Origin: Plumapathes pennacea
Taxonomy: Eukaryota > Cnidaria > Anthozoa > Antipatharia > Myriopathidae
Length of the DNA stretch: 64,000 nt
Direction of reading: 5' to 3'
NCBI GenBank assembly: GCA_964036295.1
Contig: OZ038462.1
Location: 8,077,267 to 8,141,266 of the forward strand
A model generated the notes under the pieces. It was not told where the DNA came from, did no database searches, and saw nothing but the letters and a program-made list of their open reading frames with translations. This document shows, in pieces, positions 23,339 through 35,146 of the stretch; position 1 is the stretch's first letter; the number at the start of each line of letters is the position of its first letter. The translations under genes were made by a program, and so were the position numbers.

Positions 23339-24681
23339 ATGGCTGGGTTAGTAAGACACGTCCTGTTCTTCGCTTGTGTTTTCGTCGTACACTTCTTTTC
23401 CAAAAACGAAGTTCTGTGCGCTAAAGCACTATCAAGGAATTTTGAACTGGGAATCGCTTATGCGAATTTTGTTAGTCACCAGTTTCACTACCTCAACGTC
23501 AGCCAAGTCGGATCATATTTGGTGCATGAACTCGGAGAATGCGCTGACGCTTGCGTTTACAGTGTTTCTTGTTTCTCCTTCAACGTGGCAGCACATCCTG
23601 ACGTAAACGGCCATTTACTGTGTGAGCTTCTGTCCTCTGACAAGTACAACTCGTCCGACAAGTTCGAACCAAGTCCGTCCTTCCACCATTACAGCATCTA
23701 CGTAAGTTGCCTTCTTTGTTTTAAGAAGATCTGCTGACTTGCTTTGTATATATAACGTGAAGGTTCTGCTAATTTGAATCTATGACTCCTATAGCATTAT
23801 CACATAGCAAGACTCTTGCTACGTGATTATATTCAATGCTATAGGAGTCATAGTTTCTGCTTTTGTATTGGTAGGAAAAAGGAAATTTACAAACCTTTTC
23901 TGTAATTCGTATTTTTGCAGACTCCTTGTTCCGACAGGCCCTGTATGAATGGAGGGATGTGCATCGCTTTGTATTTTCATGACGACTTCAAGTGCAAATG
24001 TCCTGCAGGATTCAGAGGAGAGAAATGTGAGATAGGTAAGTTTGTTAAACTAAAAATACCGGCATTCTAATAGCAGTGTCCACTTCCAACTTCCGAACTG
24101 TCAAATGAATCCTAAAGGTGTGACTACTCTAGTGAAAGCTGGCTCAATCGTCATGATAAGAAAAATCTTTAAACGACTAAAATAGTACAGACGAATTGCG
24201 CAAGTAGTAGTAAAATAACGACAAGGAGCTTTCTATGTAGGATTGAACAAACAAGAGGCTGAAACCCCTGCTCGCTCTAAGAAAAAAAATTACCAGCTGT
24301 CGTAACTGAACAATAATAGGAACTTTCAAAGCAATTACTTTGAAAACACAGGCCAGTCGTGATTGTTATTGAACTGGCAATGAAATATTATCTAAAACCT
24401 TGTGAGATTTCGCGGTTTCTTTCGATTTTCGTTACTTGTTTAGATGCAAGTTGTCGATTATATGTTTTGAAATATCGGCTTAGCTGTGAATGTGTAAAAC
24501 CTGAGTGAGGAAGAAGACGTTCTCTTGCTCTGGCAAGACTTCCTAAAATATGCAATTATCTTGTCGCGAGTTGTGTTCCTCGCGCCAAGTTTGCAAAACC
24601 AGAACTTGCGTGCGGGTTGCGAAAGGGAACCCTGAAACGTCGAGTTCGGAATCGAATTAAACTTCGGGTTGAAAAAACAGG

Positions 24682-24714
<33 letters not shown>

Positions 24715-27700
24715 CAGTAATGGGGTTCAGTAACTTAAAAGAACTTTAAAAGTTTAAATAAACAAGTTATCAAAAATCCCCTAAAAAGCCATTAACGTGC
24801 AGCGCGCGGCAAGTCAAGGTTTGGTAATTACCACGGCACACAATTATTGAGATAATTTAAAACGCTAGTAAACATTGTTCTCCAAATATGACGCAAGTCA
24901 AGGTTATTTCATTAACAATTTACAGAATTTCAGCCAGCATTTCGATCATGTTGTAAAGCATTCAAAACAGCATGATTTCGCCCAGAATCAAGTCAAAACT
25001 TAAAGGGTATATTTAACAATTATCCTACGAGGGCTTGCCGAATATAGATTGATAAATAACCAACGAGGCGCCGCGCCGAGTTGGTTACTATCAATCCATA
25101 TTCGGCAAGCCCGAGTGGGATAATTGTTTTATTAAAAGCTGGACCACAAAATACTCTCCAAAATGATTTTATTTGACGCAAAAAAGACCGGAAAACGACT
25201 CAACAATGATCAAATGATTACTGCAACTATGACAACGTCTTTGCGAACGGGCTTATAGCTGAATGAATGAAAAATCGAGTGAAGAACACATTATCATGGA
25301 ATTACACCGCACAAACAGTCTCAGAAGGAGTTTACAAAAATATCCTAAGGTGATGTACCAAAATTATTGAAAACTTGGACGTTGGTACAGTTGTAAACAT
25401 TGCATTACATAGTCACGATATAAGCCACGTTCTGATTGGTCGAAGAGCGTGCTCCTAACTTTATTGTGCACGCCCGGCCGTGCTCAATAATTTGACGTGA
25501 GCAAATGCCGCTTCCTTTTGACTTTTTCTAGCTTTCTTCGTTTAAGAACTAGAAATACGATAATCGCAGATATCCCCTCGCTCCGTAGTGGGCTTGTTTA
25601 TTTTCCGCTTGTAGATTATTTTAAAATCTTTTTTACAAACCACGGTTGTATGGCGACGTCACCAGTCGGCCGCTAAAACAATATTTGTCGCACGGAAGTC
25701 TGGTTTAGTTCAGAAAACGTGCAAAGTCTGCAAGTTTTCGTGGACACTAGCTGAACTCCAAAATTCGCCGAGACAACTTTTACACACAACTACAGAATAC
25801 TCCCGAGACCCGCAAGCCAGGAAAAGCGCAACTAGAATTGTTATTTGATCAGTTTTGCCCAGTCAGCGAAGCGGTCAATCTTCACCACCGAAATTTTTAT
25901 GATTTTCAAGAAAAGCCGCGATTACTCCAGCCAAGCACATACGCGTTTGATTTATTTTACTTCATCAATTTAATACGCTTTTTCGAGTGTAACAAATTCA
26001 GAACTGTCAAATCGAGAGTCGCTTGTTTATACGCTTTCAAAGTCTCGGAATGTGTGAATTTTGGCAAGGATTCAATTTTGAACCGACAACAACCTTTCAA
26101 ATCGCGTTTGACGAATTTAAAGTCTTTGACAGAAAAAAGAAATTAAGTCACTAAATAATACAAGGTCCGATTGTGTTGAGTGAGCAAATACGGTCACTAA
26201 ATAATTAATACAAGGTCCGATTGTGTTGAGCGAGCGAACTCGGCCACTCATAGACAACAATATATTTACTTTGGAAAGCATGGCCCCTGGCCGGGTATTT
26301 TCTACTTTAGTAGCCTTCAGAAAGCGAGAGCACTTCAACCCGGTTACATTTCATTCTTGAATATAGTGTGCTAAGAAACACGGCGAGAAAAACTTCACAG
26401 CATTTCCATGTGTCAGACTGTCAACGAAATTATGCAAAAATGTCAGGAATCGGAATACACAATCTTGCTCGAAGGCACTCTGAAATGGCTTTGAAACGCG
26501 GAAAGATCACAGTATAATCCTACTTGGCCTTCATCATTAAGTTACCGGGGCATCAAACGACAAAATGTACGGCGATTGTTGAAATACCGTAATGATTATG
26601 CTTACTGTACGTTAACTGACGTAACTTTTCAAAACTCACCGGTTCCTGAAAGCCATAGTTTTCGCTCTTTCACAGCAAAGGAAATAAAACCCAAAACACA
26701 TTGTTTACGTCTTCAAATATTTCAAAATACACTGTATAGAGCAGTCCTTGTACAGTACGAAAATTCCACTTTCCGTTGTATTGTGCGTCGTCATCTTGTC
26801 AAAACTTGGATTTTCAAAACTAAAATCCTGTTGTTGTAAACGGTGAAATTTGCCAAGGCGATTGTTCAATTTCCACCGACTGTATTTTGCTATTCCTTTT
26901 TGAAGAAGTGTCTGCGTTTTAACACAATATTGGCGTCAGGGATTGTGGTCAGGTCGGCCAGTCAAAGCCTTAAAGAATTTGTTTCACGGCAAGCAAGCTT
27001 GCCTCCGATACACTGGCAAAATACCCGGGCACTTTACAGCCGTCCGTCGAACTGCTTGGCTTTGTATCTGCATCTTGTTGTACAAAATCACCTCCGTTCG
27101 TACTCTATCGCATGTTACTAAAAAAAATGGCGGTTTACTGTTCTGGCCGAAAAGCCTGGGAACGAGGTCGACTGACAGAGGAACATTAAATTTCGAAATG
27201 GCGACCCGCTTGGAGTCTCCAAGAAAGGCGATACTATTGCGTTAGCGTTGTGATTATTACCCTCGCTTACGCTCGGGGATTAACAGGCGCTTTACAACTC
27301 AGAATAAAATAGCTTTATTTTTCCGAAGAAGTTTTTACTACATTGAGTCACACCGGCACCCAAAGGAAATGATGTCTGAAAATTCTGTATTTCAACAGTC
27401 GGCATAGAAAGTTGTATAAATCAAAACCTACCTATTTCTTGGCGGCTTAAGTCTCATGGAAGGTGAAATCCATCACAGCAAAGATAAATATCCATCAAGC
27501 CTCCAATTGTTTTGAAATGAAACGGCGTTCATTCATTCCGAAAGCCGCCATACTTGCAGTGTTTACAATACAGTTTGCTGGCTGCTCGAACAACAAACAA
27601 GTCCGCTCGACAAACATTTTGATCTCTTTCGTAGATGGTCGGACTGTTCACAGTGTTCGACTGATCACTTTGCATTTCCAGACCCGCATTGTCTACCTTT

Positions 27701-30700
27701 GTTCAAGGCGAATCTCAGTTGTTTTGAAGCGGCGACGTGAATTTCCTGGGTACATTTTAAATCTTCAACAAATCATTGTACCGTTCAAAACATTTACATT
27801 GTCACCAACTCCAAAGACACCGCAGGCTGCTGCTTACACCGCGCCAGATTAACAGCACTCTCAGTGTTTTTGTCAATTAAACAACATCTTTTTCATCGAC
27901 TCTCATCGAATTATGACAGAGATCATGTAAGCTGTGGCGTGTTTTTAATCAGCCAATGAGAGAGTTTGTTTTTCCATCAAAAGAGAATTTTGCATTCAAT
28001 CAGAAATTAAAATTTGTTTTTCGCCCAAGTTATTATCGCTGTTATAAAAGAATTGGTTCATGCTTTTATCTGTGCGTAGATCGAGTTATGGATGCACTCG
28101 GGAAGTTTGGAGAGCACTCAAGACGCTAGAGTTGCTCTCGGCTGCGCCTCGAGCAACTCTTACGCTTCCCTCGTGCTCTCCAAACTTCCCGCGTGCATTC
28201 ATAACTCGATCGATATACGCACGCTAAGCACGAGCCAATTCTTAAATTGAAATATTGAGCAGCCCTCATACAGTTCAAAAATTCCAATCTGCATTGCATT
28301 GCATCGTCCGCGGCGGTCTTCTTAAAATTTGGATCATCCTGTAAACGGTCAAACGGTGAAATTTGATTGTTCGATTTCCACCGACTGTATTTTGCTTGTC
28401 CTTTCTGAAGAAGTATCCGAGTTCTAACACAATTTTGGCGTCTGGGATTGTGCTCAGGTCAGCTCCAGCCTCTAGTCCGATGCCTTAAAGAAATCGTTTC
28501 ATTTACTTTTACGGCTAGCAAGCTTGCCTCTCATGCAATGGCAAAATATCCGGGACGTTTATAGCTTGGCATTGAATCAGCATTTTGTTGTGTAAAATCG
28601 TTTCCATCGGTGCTCTGTGGTTTCTCATTTCAATGAACTGCTTAGCAACCTCGCCTGGAGGTCGTACACTAGACAGACTTATGAACTCCAGATTTGGAGA
28701 TGGCGACCCGCTTGGAGTCTCCAAATAGCGCAATACTACAGCATTAGCGGCGTGATTATTACCCTCGCAGAGTTCGGGGATTACACGAAAAGTGGTGCAA
28801 TATGGCTGTATGTTTACTCGTCGTCATAGGAGAGAAATGTGAGAGGTAAGTTTGTTGAACTAAAAGCACTGAACTTCTAATAGTAGTGTCCACTTCCAAC
28901 TTCCGAACTGTCAACTGAATCCTAAAGGTGTGACCAATCAAATGAAAGCTAGTTCAATCCATAAGTACATGATAAGAAAAAAATTAAACGACTAAAATAG
29001 TACAGACGCGAGCAGTAGCAAAACAAGTTTTGTCGCGTGAAAACGCGACAGATGCTGGGATTCAAGCTTGGTGTGGGAACTATCTGCACGCATCATTAGA
29101 ATTCTTTAAGGAGCAATCTCTGGACTTGGGCGAGACTCCCATAGGTCATCAACTTCAATTTTCTCTTCCAGTTTCTCACCAGAAAAATATCATACAGTGT
29201 AGGGAACTTGGCCTTTGACACCTTGCTCAAATGAAACCTGAATTAAAAACTATAAATTATAATTACAACACTTATACATTTGCTTCAAAAGGTTGAGAGA
29301 ATTTTGAGCTTGGGAGTGAAAGGGTCGGCCAGCAAAGAAAAGTATAAGCGTGTGATCGACTTATCTCATTTTCATGCACAATCGATTTCGACAGTTTGAC
29401 TTCGAACATTTATTTCTAATCACAGGCCACGATTAATCCACCCTGCGCTTTATTATTTTTCTGTTGTGCTTCTTCTAAAATGCACTTCTTCTATCAGGCT
29501 TTCTGAATTTCCAGTCGGTCTGTTGTATTTCAGAGCTATTATCACCCAGGTTGTGACGGTTGTTTGACCAAGCGTATGTTAAAGTTGAAAAACCCGTGAC
29601 AGCCGGGAGCGACTTCAGCTTGTCGAAATGTTTCTACCGTTTGACTATGTTAGCTTTGCTTTGCTTAGTTTTCAACAGCAATAACATATACTGTACACAA
29701 CTGGAAGAAGAAGAATGCGAAAGTGAACGTATAAATTGAACGAAACCGCAAGGGCGCAACTGCATGTCAACAAAAATCTCACGTTACATACTTGAAATTT
29801 AGCAGAAAAAAGCAAGCCTTCCACACCGTTTGCACGTGAACATTACCCAATCAAATTACAGTTTTGCTGATTGCACATCAATGAAACTCCCAAATCCTAG
29901 AGGGGGGATTTCTTATACTAACTGCCATGATACCTACGTTTCGGCTTTCGGGTGAAAGCAATTACATGCTGGGCCTAAGGGCCCAGCATTGTGTAACGAC
30001 AAAGAGCTTTTTATGTAGGAATTGAACAAAAAAAAGACAGAAACCCCTAATCGCTCCAATCTTAGCACTCGTTTTGGCTTGCATTGCATTCGAAAATGTG
30101 AAGTCGTGTAATAAGTACACATATCTGTTTCATTATCAGCACCGTCGATTTATAGATTGACTTGTTTTTACAGTCTCAAGGCGTTGTTCTGACCATTCCT
30201 CCCCCTAAGTTTTTAAAGCGTGATCGCGCGGTGTAGAACGAGAAATGAAAAGATTAGTGGTACAGAGGAACCTCTACCTCCATTAAGGTCTCGAAAAAGG
30301 TTCGCGCGTCCCTCAAAATATTCTCGGGATAAATACCAATAAATACCCCCTCGCCCTGGCATTGATTGGACTATTACTTTGCGTGCAGTACTTGACTTCG
30401 AAGAAATAATTGAGCCAAAACTTCGGTAAAACAAAGGCTGCTCTTGTTGAGCAGTACTAAAGAAAAGAGACAAAGAATGGTGCGTTTTATACTTTTGCGT
30501 TGAAAAAAGAATCGATTGCGTGACGCCGTACCATTAATTCATGCAGTCTGCTGGGCACACTCTCAAACATTTAATACTTGAATTGTGAAGTTGTTCAGCC
30601 GCGTAGTACGGGAACAAAAGGAGCAATGATTTTCCAGTTTTGAAATCATAGGCTGTACTATGGAAAATGGTTTGAACCCAGGAGTGTGAACAGTAGGTTG

Positions 30701-33700
30701 GTTGTGATCGTCCGGGTTAGAGTAGTCTCCAGAAAGACTGTTGTTGGTGACTGACGTTTCGACTACCTGAGCGGAAGTCATCTTCAGAGTCAAGTGAAAA
30801 GTATTCGTCAGATGGCGGTATATATGTCTCTGGTTGTAGAAGTGATTGGTCCGTAATGTACATTAGCCGGGAGCGTTTCCAAGTTTAGCCGGATTAGTGT
30901 GGATGGGGCCTTGGGCGTGCAGTATATCTTTACGGGTCGGCTTCGGGGAATTGAAATACAAACAACGCCGACTAAAACTGCACAACAGTACTGCACGTTG
31001 TATCATTAACAAGATATTTACATTAACATCAATTGGTGGCAAATGTTGTTTCTTGTTAGCAAATAATATTCAAATATCAAAGCAGCGTTGCCGCTGAAAG
31101 CTCGCCCATTCTTGTTGGTCGATAGGGTTCACGTGGTTTTTGTTTAAAATTTTGTTTTGCTTTTATAGTTAGTGAGACAATATTCATTTAACATCACAGA
31201 ATCATAGAATCTGCTCAAAAATTTGCAGAAAGCACTCTAGTTGAACCCAGAAACTTCCAAAGAAGAATCTTTTACATGTAGGTTCACTGTTTCTACTGTT
31301 CCATTGGTGACAAATAATTGTACGAAGCCAGGATTGCAGCCATGATGCTGTAAATAATGCAGTACAAAATAATATAAATCAAAATGACATTGTTATGTTA
31401 TGTTTGTGCAGTTAGTTGCTCAAACAACAAAGATTGTGATTCTTCAGCTCTTGAGGAACGAAAAGCTTATTTGAGAGATTATGAAAGAAAGCAAAGAATG
31501 GATCAACAATACCTTGCTAAAAGAGAAACTAATGAGAATGCACATGAAACAGAAAAAGTAATCCCAAAGTAAAACAAAAAGAAAATGAAGCTAAGAAAAT
31601 AACAGAGAAGGAAACCCAGATCATGTGAAAGAAAAAGACAGACAGGCAAGAAAAAGAAAAAGGGAAAGGGACCCAGATCTTGTTAAAGGAAAAGAGACAA
31701 GCCAAAAAAATAAAGGCAAAAAAAAAAGAGTAAACAAATTTAAAACCATTGAGGGTCTTATTAAACAATTTCATGAAAATATCAAATGTGGACCTGATCA
31801 ACTTTGGTACAAAGCTGGTGTAATTAGATGTCATGAACATTCATTCAACTCAGATCTTAATGTATCAGATCTTAATGTGAACAATTCTGAATGGATTTGT
31901 AAACTTGCCATCAAAACATCAAAGCTGGTAAGATGCCAAGTTGTGCATTAGGCCAATAAAATGACACTCCCACATAAGCCACCAGAGTTAGAATTAACTG
32001 AGCTTGAAGAGAGACTTCTGGAAACATGGACACACTTTTACAAGAATCAGATGTGTCTGAAGGACATCGAATCGTCGGCTTTGCACCTGATGAAGGCCAA
32101 AAGCCAATTGGATATACGGCTTATATTTATTGCAGTAAAAATTATTGTTTGCATCACTGGTAAACCTGTGGCTTCTGACAACCCTATCCTTTTTATGTTT
32201 CGTATTAGGCCGCTGCTTACACAAATAAACATGTTTGCGAACCTTAATCTTGCTCTTATTTGCAAGCTTTACGTGCCTCGGTAGACAGTGATTGACACGG
32301 GTTTTATGCTTTTTACAGCAATCGGCAAGAGCAGATGACTTGGGAACAAATTTACTTATGTAGCGACGTACCTTTAGCCGCACGTGTTTGTTCTTTCGCA
32401 AAAGCCTTCAAACTTTGCGTAAAGGAATACGCGACGATTCTCTCGCTCGCTTCCGATCAATCTTACCCTTCCACGTAAAATGGTAACGCGACCCGTCCGT
32501 CAAGGATTTCACGTTCAGATGTTTCTTCCGCAACACAATCCTTGCCATTCGATCTGGCGACGTGATAGCTTGCGTCAATCACAGCTGTAGAAGCACCCTC
32601 GTTTAACGGCTGCTCTTTGTTTACAAAACAGCACAATGTCTGCATTTCATGATCACAGCATAACAGCCATGTCATTTCATTAATTTTAGTGTCGCTCAAT
32701 CGCGGTATATTTTCGTAATCACAGCAAAATGGCCATGTAATTTCAGTGTCATTGTAGCAGTGCCCTACATTCGTAGAAACACCCAGGCTCAATGGCCAAA
32801 CAAACTTCGAATGCTTGACGATCATGACAAACAAGAATGAATTCCAAAAACAACTTCCACACGAAGCTTCGACGTCTTCTGTTTGAACGTACTGCGTAAC
32901 ACGACCATGCCCAAATTTGGAAATTGACAAGCTTTCTTCTTTGGAAATTCCTTATTTGGAAGTCCATTGTTGACAAAGAAGCCTGGAAGGACACCGTGAC
33001 AACTTTAAGCTCGCCCCCACTTCGTGGGGCGAGCTTAAAAATGACATGAAGTAACTTTATCATTATAATAGATTTTGCTCATTTGCATTGTATTCGACGC
33101 ATGTGAATTTTGACGTTTGAAACAGGCCTAATTGTTCTCATTAGTTTACTAAATCGGCAATGTTTTTTTTAGTTTGATAGTGAACGTACGTTATGTATGT
33201 AGATACGTAGCGCATTACGTAAATATGTAAACAATATTGTTTGTGTATGCATCTGTTTCTCTCTCTGCACCTCAATAGTTTCTTTCTTTTTTGTAACTGC
33301 AGCTGTATAGGATTGTTCTGATCTGTACAACGCCAGTATCACCAAGGCCAACTCCGGATCCTAAAGTCGCCATAATTTAAAGCGACTTAAGAAAATCCGA
33401 CTGGCCTGTTTTTTTGAGTTGATTTAAAGCGTCCGCGCTCGGATCGGACCTCCTCCCCTCCCTCGGGGGAGCCGCTGCGCAGGCTAACATTTATTCAAAA
33501 GTCGATAATTGAAGGCAAAACAAGTTTCGGAAACGTGAACAGAAACGTTTTCGTGATCTTTTAAAAATCAAATTGCATCTTTAATCAAATGACTATTTTT
33601 CTTCTTCTATCATCACACAGATGTGGACGAGTGCACAGAAAACAAACACAACTGCTCTGCAGACGCTACTTGTGAGAACACCCAAGGTTCGTTCAACTGC

Positions 33701-34771
33701 AAGTGTAACCATGGTTACCAGGGAGATGGCGTGAACTGTAATGGTAAGAAGTGTATATTCTGTTTTCTTCTGTTGTTGTTGTTGTTGTTGTTGTTGTGTG
33801 TTGTCGCTCAGCCATCTTTGATGTCGCTTCAGATTACTTTTCTTAATGCCAAGTATTATAATTCAACACGTAGATGTTGACGAATGCACGGAGAATACAC
33901 ACAACTGCTCTGCAGACGCTACTTGTCAGAACACCCAAGGTTCGTTCAACTGCAAGTGTAACAATGGTTTTACGGGAGATGGCGTGAGCTGTATTGGTAA
34001 GTATAACGACATACAAACACCCTCACCGTACCCCCGTGCAAATTGTCTCCTCCCAATTGACTGGTTTTCGTTTGCTTTCTTTCTTTAGTATTAAATTAAT
34101 ATATAAAGTTTCGTGCACTGTTTCCCCCCTTAGGAAATACAAGAGATTGTTCAGACCTGTACAAAGCCGGCATTACCACAAGTGGCGTGTACTCTGTTAA
34201 TCCTGACGACAAAGGAACTTTCTCAGTTTACTGTGACATGACAACCGACGGAGGCGGCTGGACAGTGTTCCAGAGAAGACAAGATGGCTCCCAAGACTTC
34301 TACCTAGAATGGAGTCAGTACAAAGTGGGCTTTGGACAGCTGACCGGCGAGTTCTGGTTAGGAAACGATAAGATCCACCGCTTGACAGCCAGCAGACCGA
34401 GCGAGTTACGAGTGGAGCTAGGGGACTGGAGCGGAGGCAGAGCTTATGCCAAATATAGCAGTTTCAGAGTTGGTGATGAGCAGTCGCTGTACAGGCTGAG
34501 TGTGGGCTCGTATTCAGGAACAGCAGAGGACTCGTTAGCGTGGCACAACAACATGAATTTTACTACCAAGGACAAAGATAATGACAAGTGGAGTGAAAAC
34601 TGTGCTGTGTGGTGCACAGGCGCCTGGTGGTATAACCACTGTTATGCCTCCAACCTGAACGGACAGTACCTGGGAAACAAGGTGGATCATAAGGGAATCT
34701 GTTGGTATGAATACAAAACCAGTTATCTTTCCTTGAAGTTCGCCGAAATGAAACTACGCCCAACAAATTAA
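23339..34771 (+). CDS. Secreted PAN-EGF-cbEGF-cbEGF-FReD protein (453 aa, five exons)
   Basis: Exons: 23339-23701, 23921-24035, 33621-33743, 33874-33996 and 34134-34771 (stop 34769-34771). All introns are GT/AG and phases match (0,1,1,1), giving 1362 nt. Residues 1-29 are a signal peptide and 30-121 a PAN/Apple-like domain ([17 protein letters not shown] core). Residues 122-160 form a plain EGF. Residues 160-242 are two calcium-binding EGFs with DVDEC and [12 protein letters not shown], and 242-453 the FReD with DKDND and CYASNLNG. The FReD has extra cysteines (WCTG, GICW) beyond the usual four. Family knowledge: FReD proteins are secreted glycan or acetyl-group binding lectins. Intron 2 is 9.6 kb and transposon-filled, so the link between exons 2 and 3 rests on phase, order and domain logic, not on transcripts. 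Confidence 0.7.
23780..23856. repeat. Short inverted repeat in intron 1
   Basis: CTATGACTCCTATAGCATTA at the left pairs with TGCTATAGGAGTCATAG at the right, forming a hairpin within the first intron of the PAN-EGF-FReD gene. Confidence 0.7.
24683..24712. repeat. 30-base G homopolymer
   Basis: A pure G run in intron 2 of the PAN-EGF-FReD gene. Homopolymers this long are unreliable in most assemblies, so the length should be doubted. Confidence 0.9.
25014..25130. mobile_element. Foldback MITE (117 bp)
   Basis: The arms around CGAGGGCTTGCCGAATATAG and CTATCAATCCATATTCGGCA are inverted with few mismatches, meeting at a GC-rich centre (AACGAGGCGCCGCGCCGAGTT). The surrounding 24100-25540 is intronic and otherwise unannotated. 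Confidence 0.65.
25549..27279 (-). mobile_element. Non-autonomous Helitron-like element, copy C (1731 bp)
   Basis: Read on the minus strand it starts TCCCCGAGCG at 27279, preceded by A, and ends in CTAG at 25549, followed by T. An A^T insertion site is typical of Helitrons. It is uninterrupted and so gives the reference length for the family. It lies in intron 2 of the PAN-EGF-FReD gene and carries no coding capacity that I recognise. Confidence 0.75.
27280..28048. other. Intronic DNA, nothing recognised
   Basis: An open frame at 27463-27852 (129 aa) has no recognisable domain and lies inside intron 2. I treat it as chance. Confidence 0.4.
28049..28242. mobile_element. Foldback MITE (~194 bp)
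   Basis: The outer arms AGAATTGG...CCAATTCT and long inner arms (GGGAAGTTTGGAGAGCAC against GTGCTCTCCAAACTTCCC) make a near-complete palindrome. Confidence 0.8.
28255..28780 (-). mobile_element. Helitron-like fragment, copy D (5' part only)
   Basis: On the minus strand it starts TCCCCGAACTCTGCGAGGG at 28780, preceded by A, and matches the 5' ~520 bp of copies B and C (homologous to 26740-27279). The 3' CTAG end is missing, replaced at the foldback MITE boundary. Confidence 0.65.
28820..30075 (+). pseudogene. Broken duplicate of the EGF exon end and following intron
   Basis: GGAGAGAAATGTGAGAG then GTAAGTTTGTTGAACT at 28830-28861 copies the last codons and donor of EGF exon 2 (24018-24046). 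The following ~180 bp copies its intron, and 29993-30070 copies 24215-24285. The main part of the exon is missing, so it cannot be spliced in as an EGF. Between these, 29140-29330 holds a piggyBac-type MITE relic. Confidence 0.7.
30200..31380. repeat. Unclassified repeats in intron 2
   Basis: 30240-30340 shares an AAGGTCTCGA...CGCGCGTCCCTCAAAATATTCT motif with 62908-62950. 30745-30790 has a GACGTTTCGACTACCTGAGC motif resembling ends of Penelope-like elements, but no coding part is visible. The assignment is tentative. Confidence 0.35.
31384..32085 (+). pseudogene. Relic of a Helitron protein N-terminal region
   Basis: Three short consecutive frames read like the region before the Helitron helicase-like domain: a Lys/Arg-rich coiled stretch (31625-31735), then [32 protein letters not shown], and after a stop [20 protein letters not shown] (31961 onwards). 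These motif orders are typical of Helitron ORF starts. Stops and frame changes show it is dead. No Rep or helicase motif follows. Confidence 0.55.
32086..33060 (-). other. Uncharacterised minus-strand ORFs
   Basis: Minus-strand frames at 31994-32401 (135 aa) and 32463-32930 (155 aa) are longer than expected by chance. The second repeats a short Cys-rich motif ([11 protein letters not shown] then [11 protein letters not shown]). A perfect hairpin TTTAAGCTCGCCCC/GGGGCGAGCTTAAA lies at 33002-33038. I do not recognise the protein; it is probably transposon-derived, inside intron 2. Confidence 0.3.
33309..33363 (+). pseudogene. Relic of an FReD exon start
   Basis: After a GCTGTATAG acceptor-like sequence the DNA reads [17 protein letters not shown] then TAA, matching the conserved [14 protein letters not shown] start of the FReD exons. 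It is truncated after 17 codons and lies in intron 2 of the PAN-EGF-FReD gene, 0.3 kb before the first cbEGF exon. Confidence 0.75.
33766..33800. repeat. (TTG)n microsatellite
   Basis: A TTG run in the intron between the two calcium-binding EGF exons. Confidence 0.9.
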
Positions 34772-34789
34772 TAACTTTGACAGTGATAA

Positions 34790-35146
34790 ACCGTATCAAA
34801 CGTGGACCTACAGGACTGGAGCGAAGGCAAAGCTTATGCCAAATATGGCACTTTCGCAGTTGGAGATGAGACGTCGCTGAACGTGCTGACTGTGGGCTCA
34901 TATTCAGGGAAGGCAAGAGACGAGTTAACGTATCACAACAACATGAAATTTACTACCAAGGACAGAGACAACGACAAAAATGGGAATTGTAATTCTGCTG
35001 TGCGTTACACAGGCGCCTGGTGGTACAAAAGTTGCCATACGTCCAACTTGAACGGACAATACGGACAGAGCATGGGCAGCCAGGGAATCCGCTGGTCAGG
35101 CGGTATTAAGAAGCATTCGGTGATGAAGCTTCGACCGACAAGTTGA
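34790..35146 (+). pseudogene. Orphan 3' half of an FReD exon, frame intact
   Basis: Only 19 bp after the stop of the complete FReD exon a second FReD frame begins mid-domain (LQDWSEGKAYAKYG) and runs open to the normal KLRPTS stop at 35144-35146. It includes DRDND and CHTSNLNG. The N-terminal half with two of the four structural cysteines is absent, and there is no convincing acceptor (CTACAG at 34809-34814 is the only candidate). Its sequence is closer to the 1-944 and 47843 FReDs than to its neighbour's C-terminal half. It may be a donor for gene conversion or just a relic. Confidence 0.7.

Noticed and set aside
24683..24712. Poly-G run as a G-quadruplex regulatory element
   Set aside because: A pure 30-base homopolymer in an intron; length is uncertain and no regulatory role can be supported.
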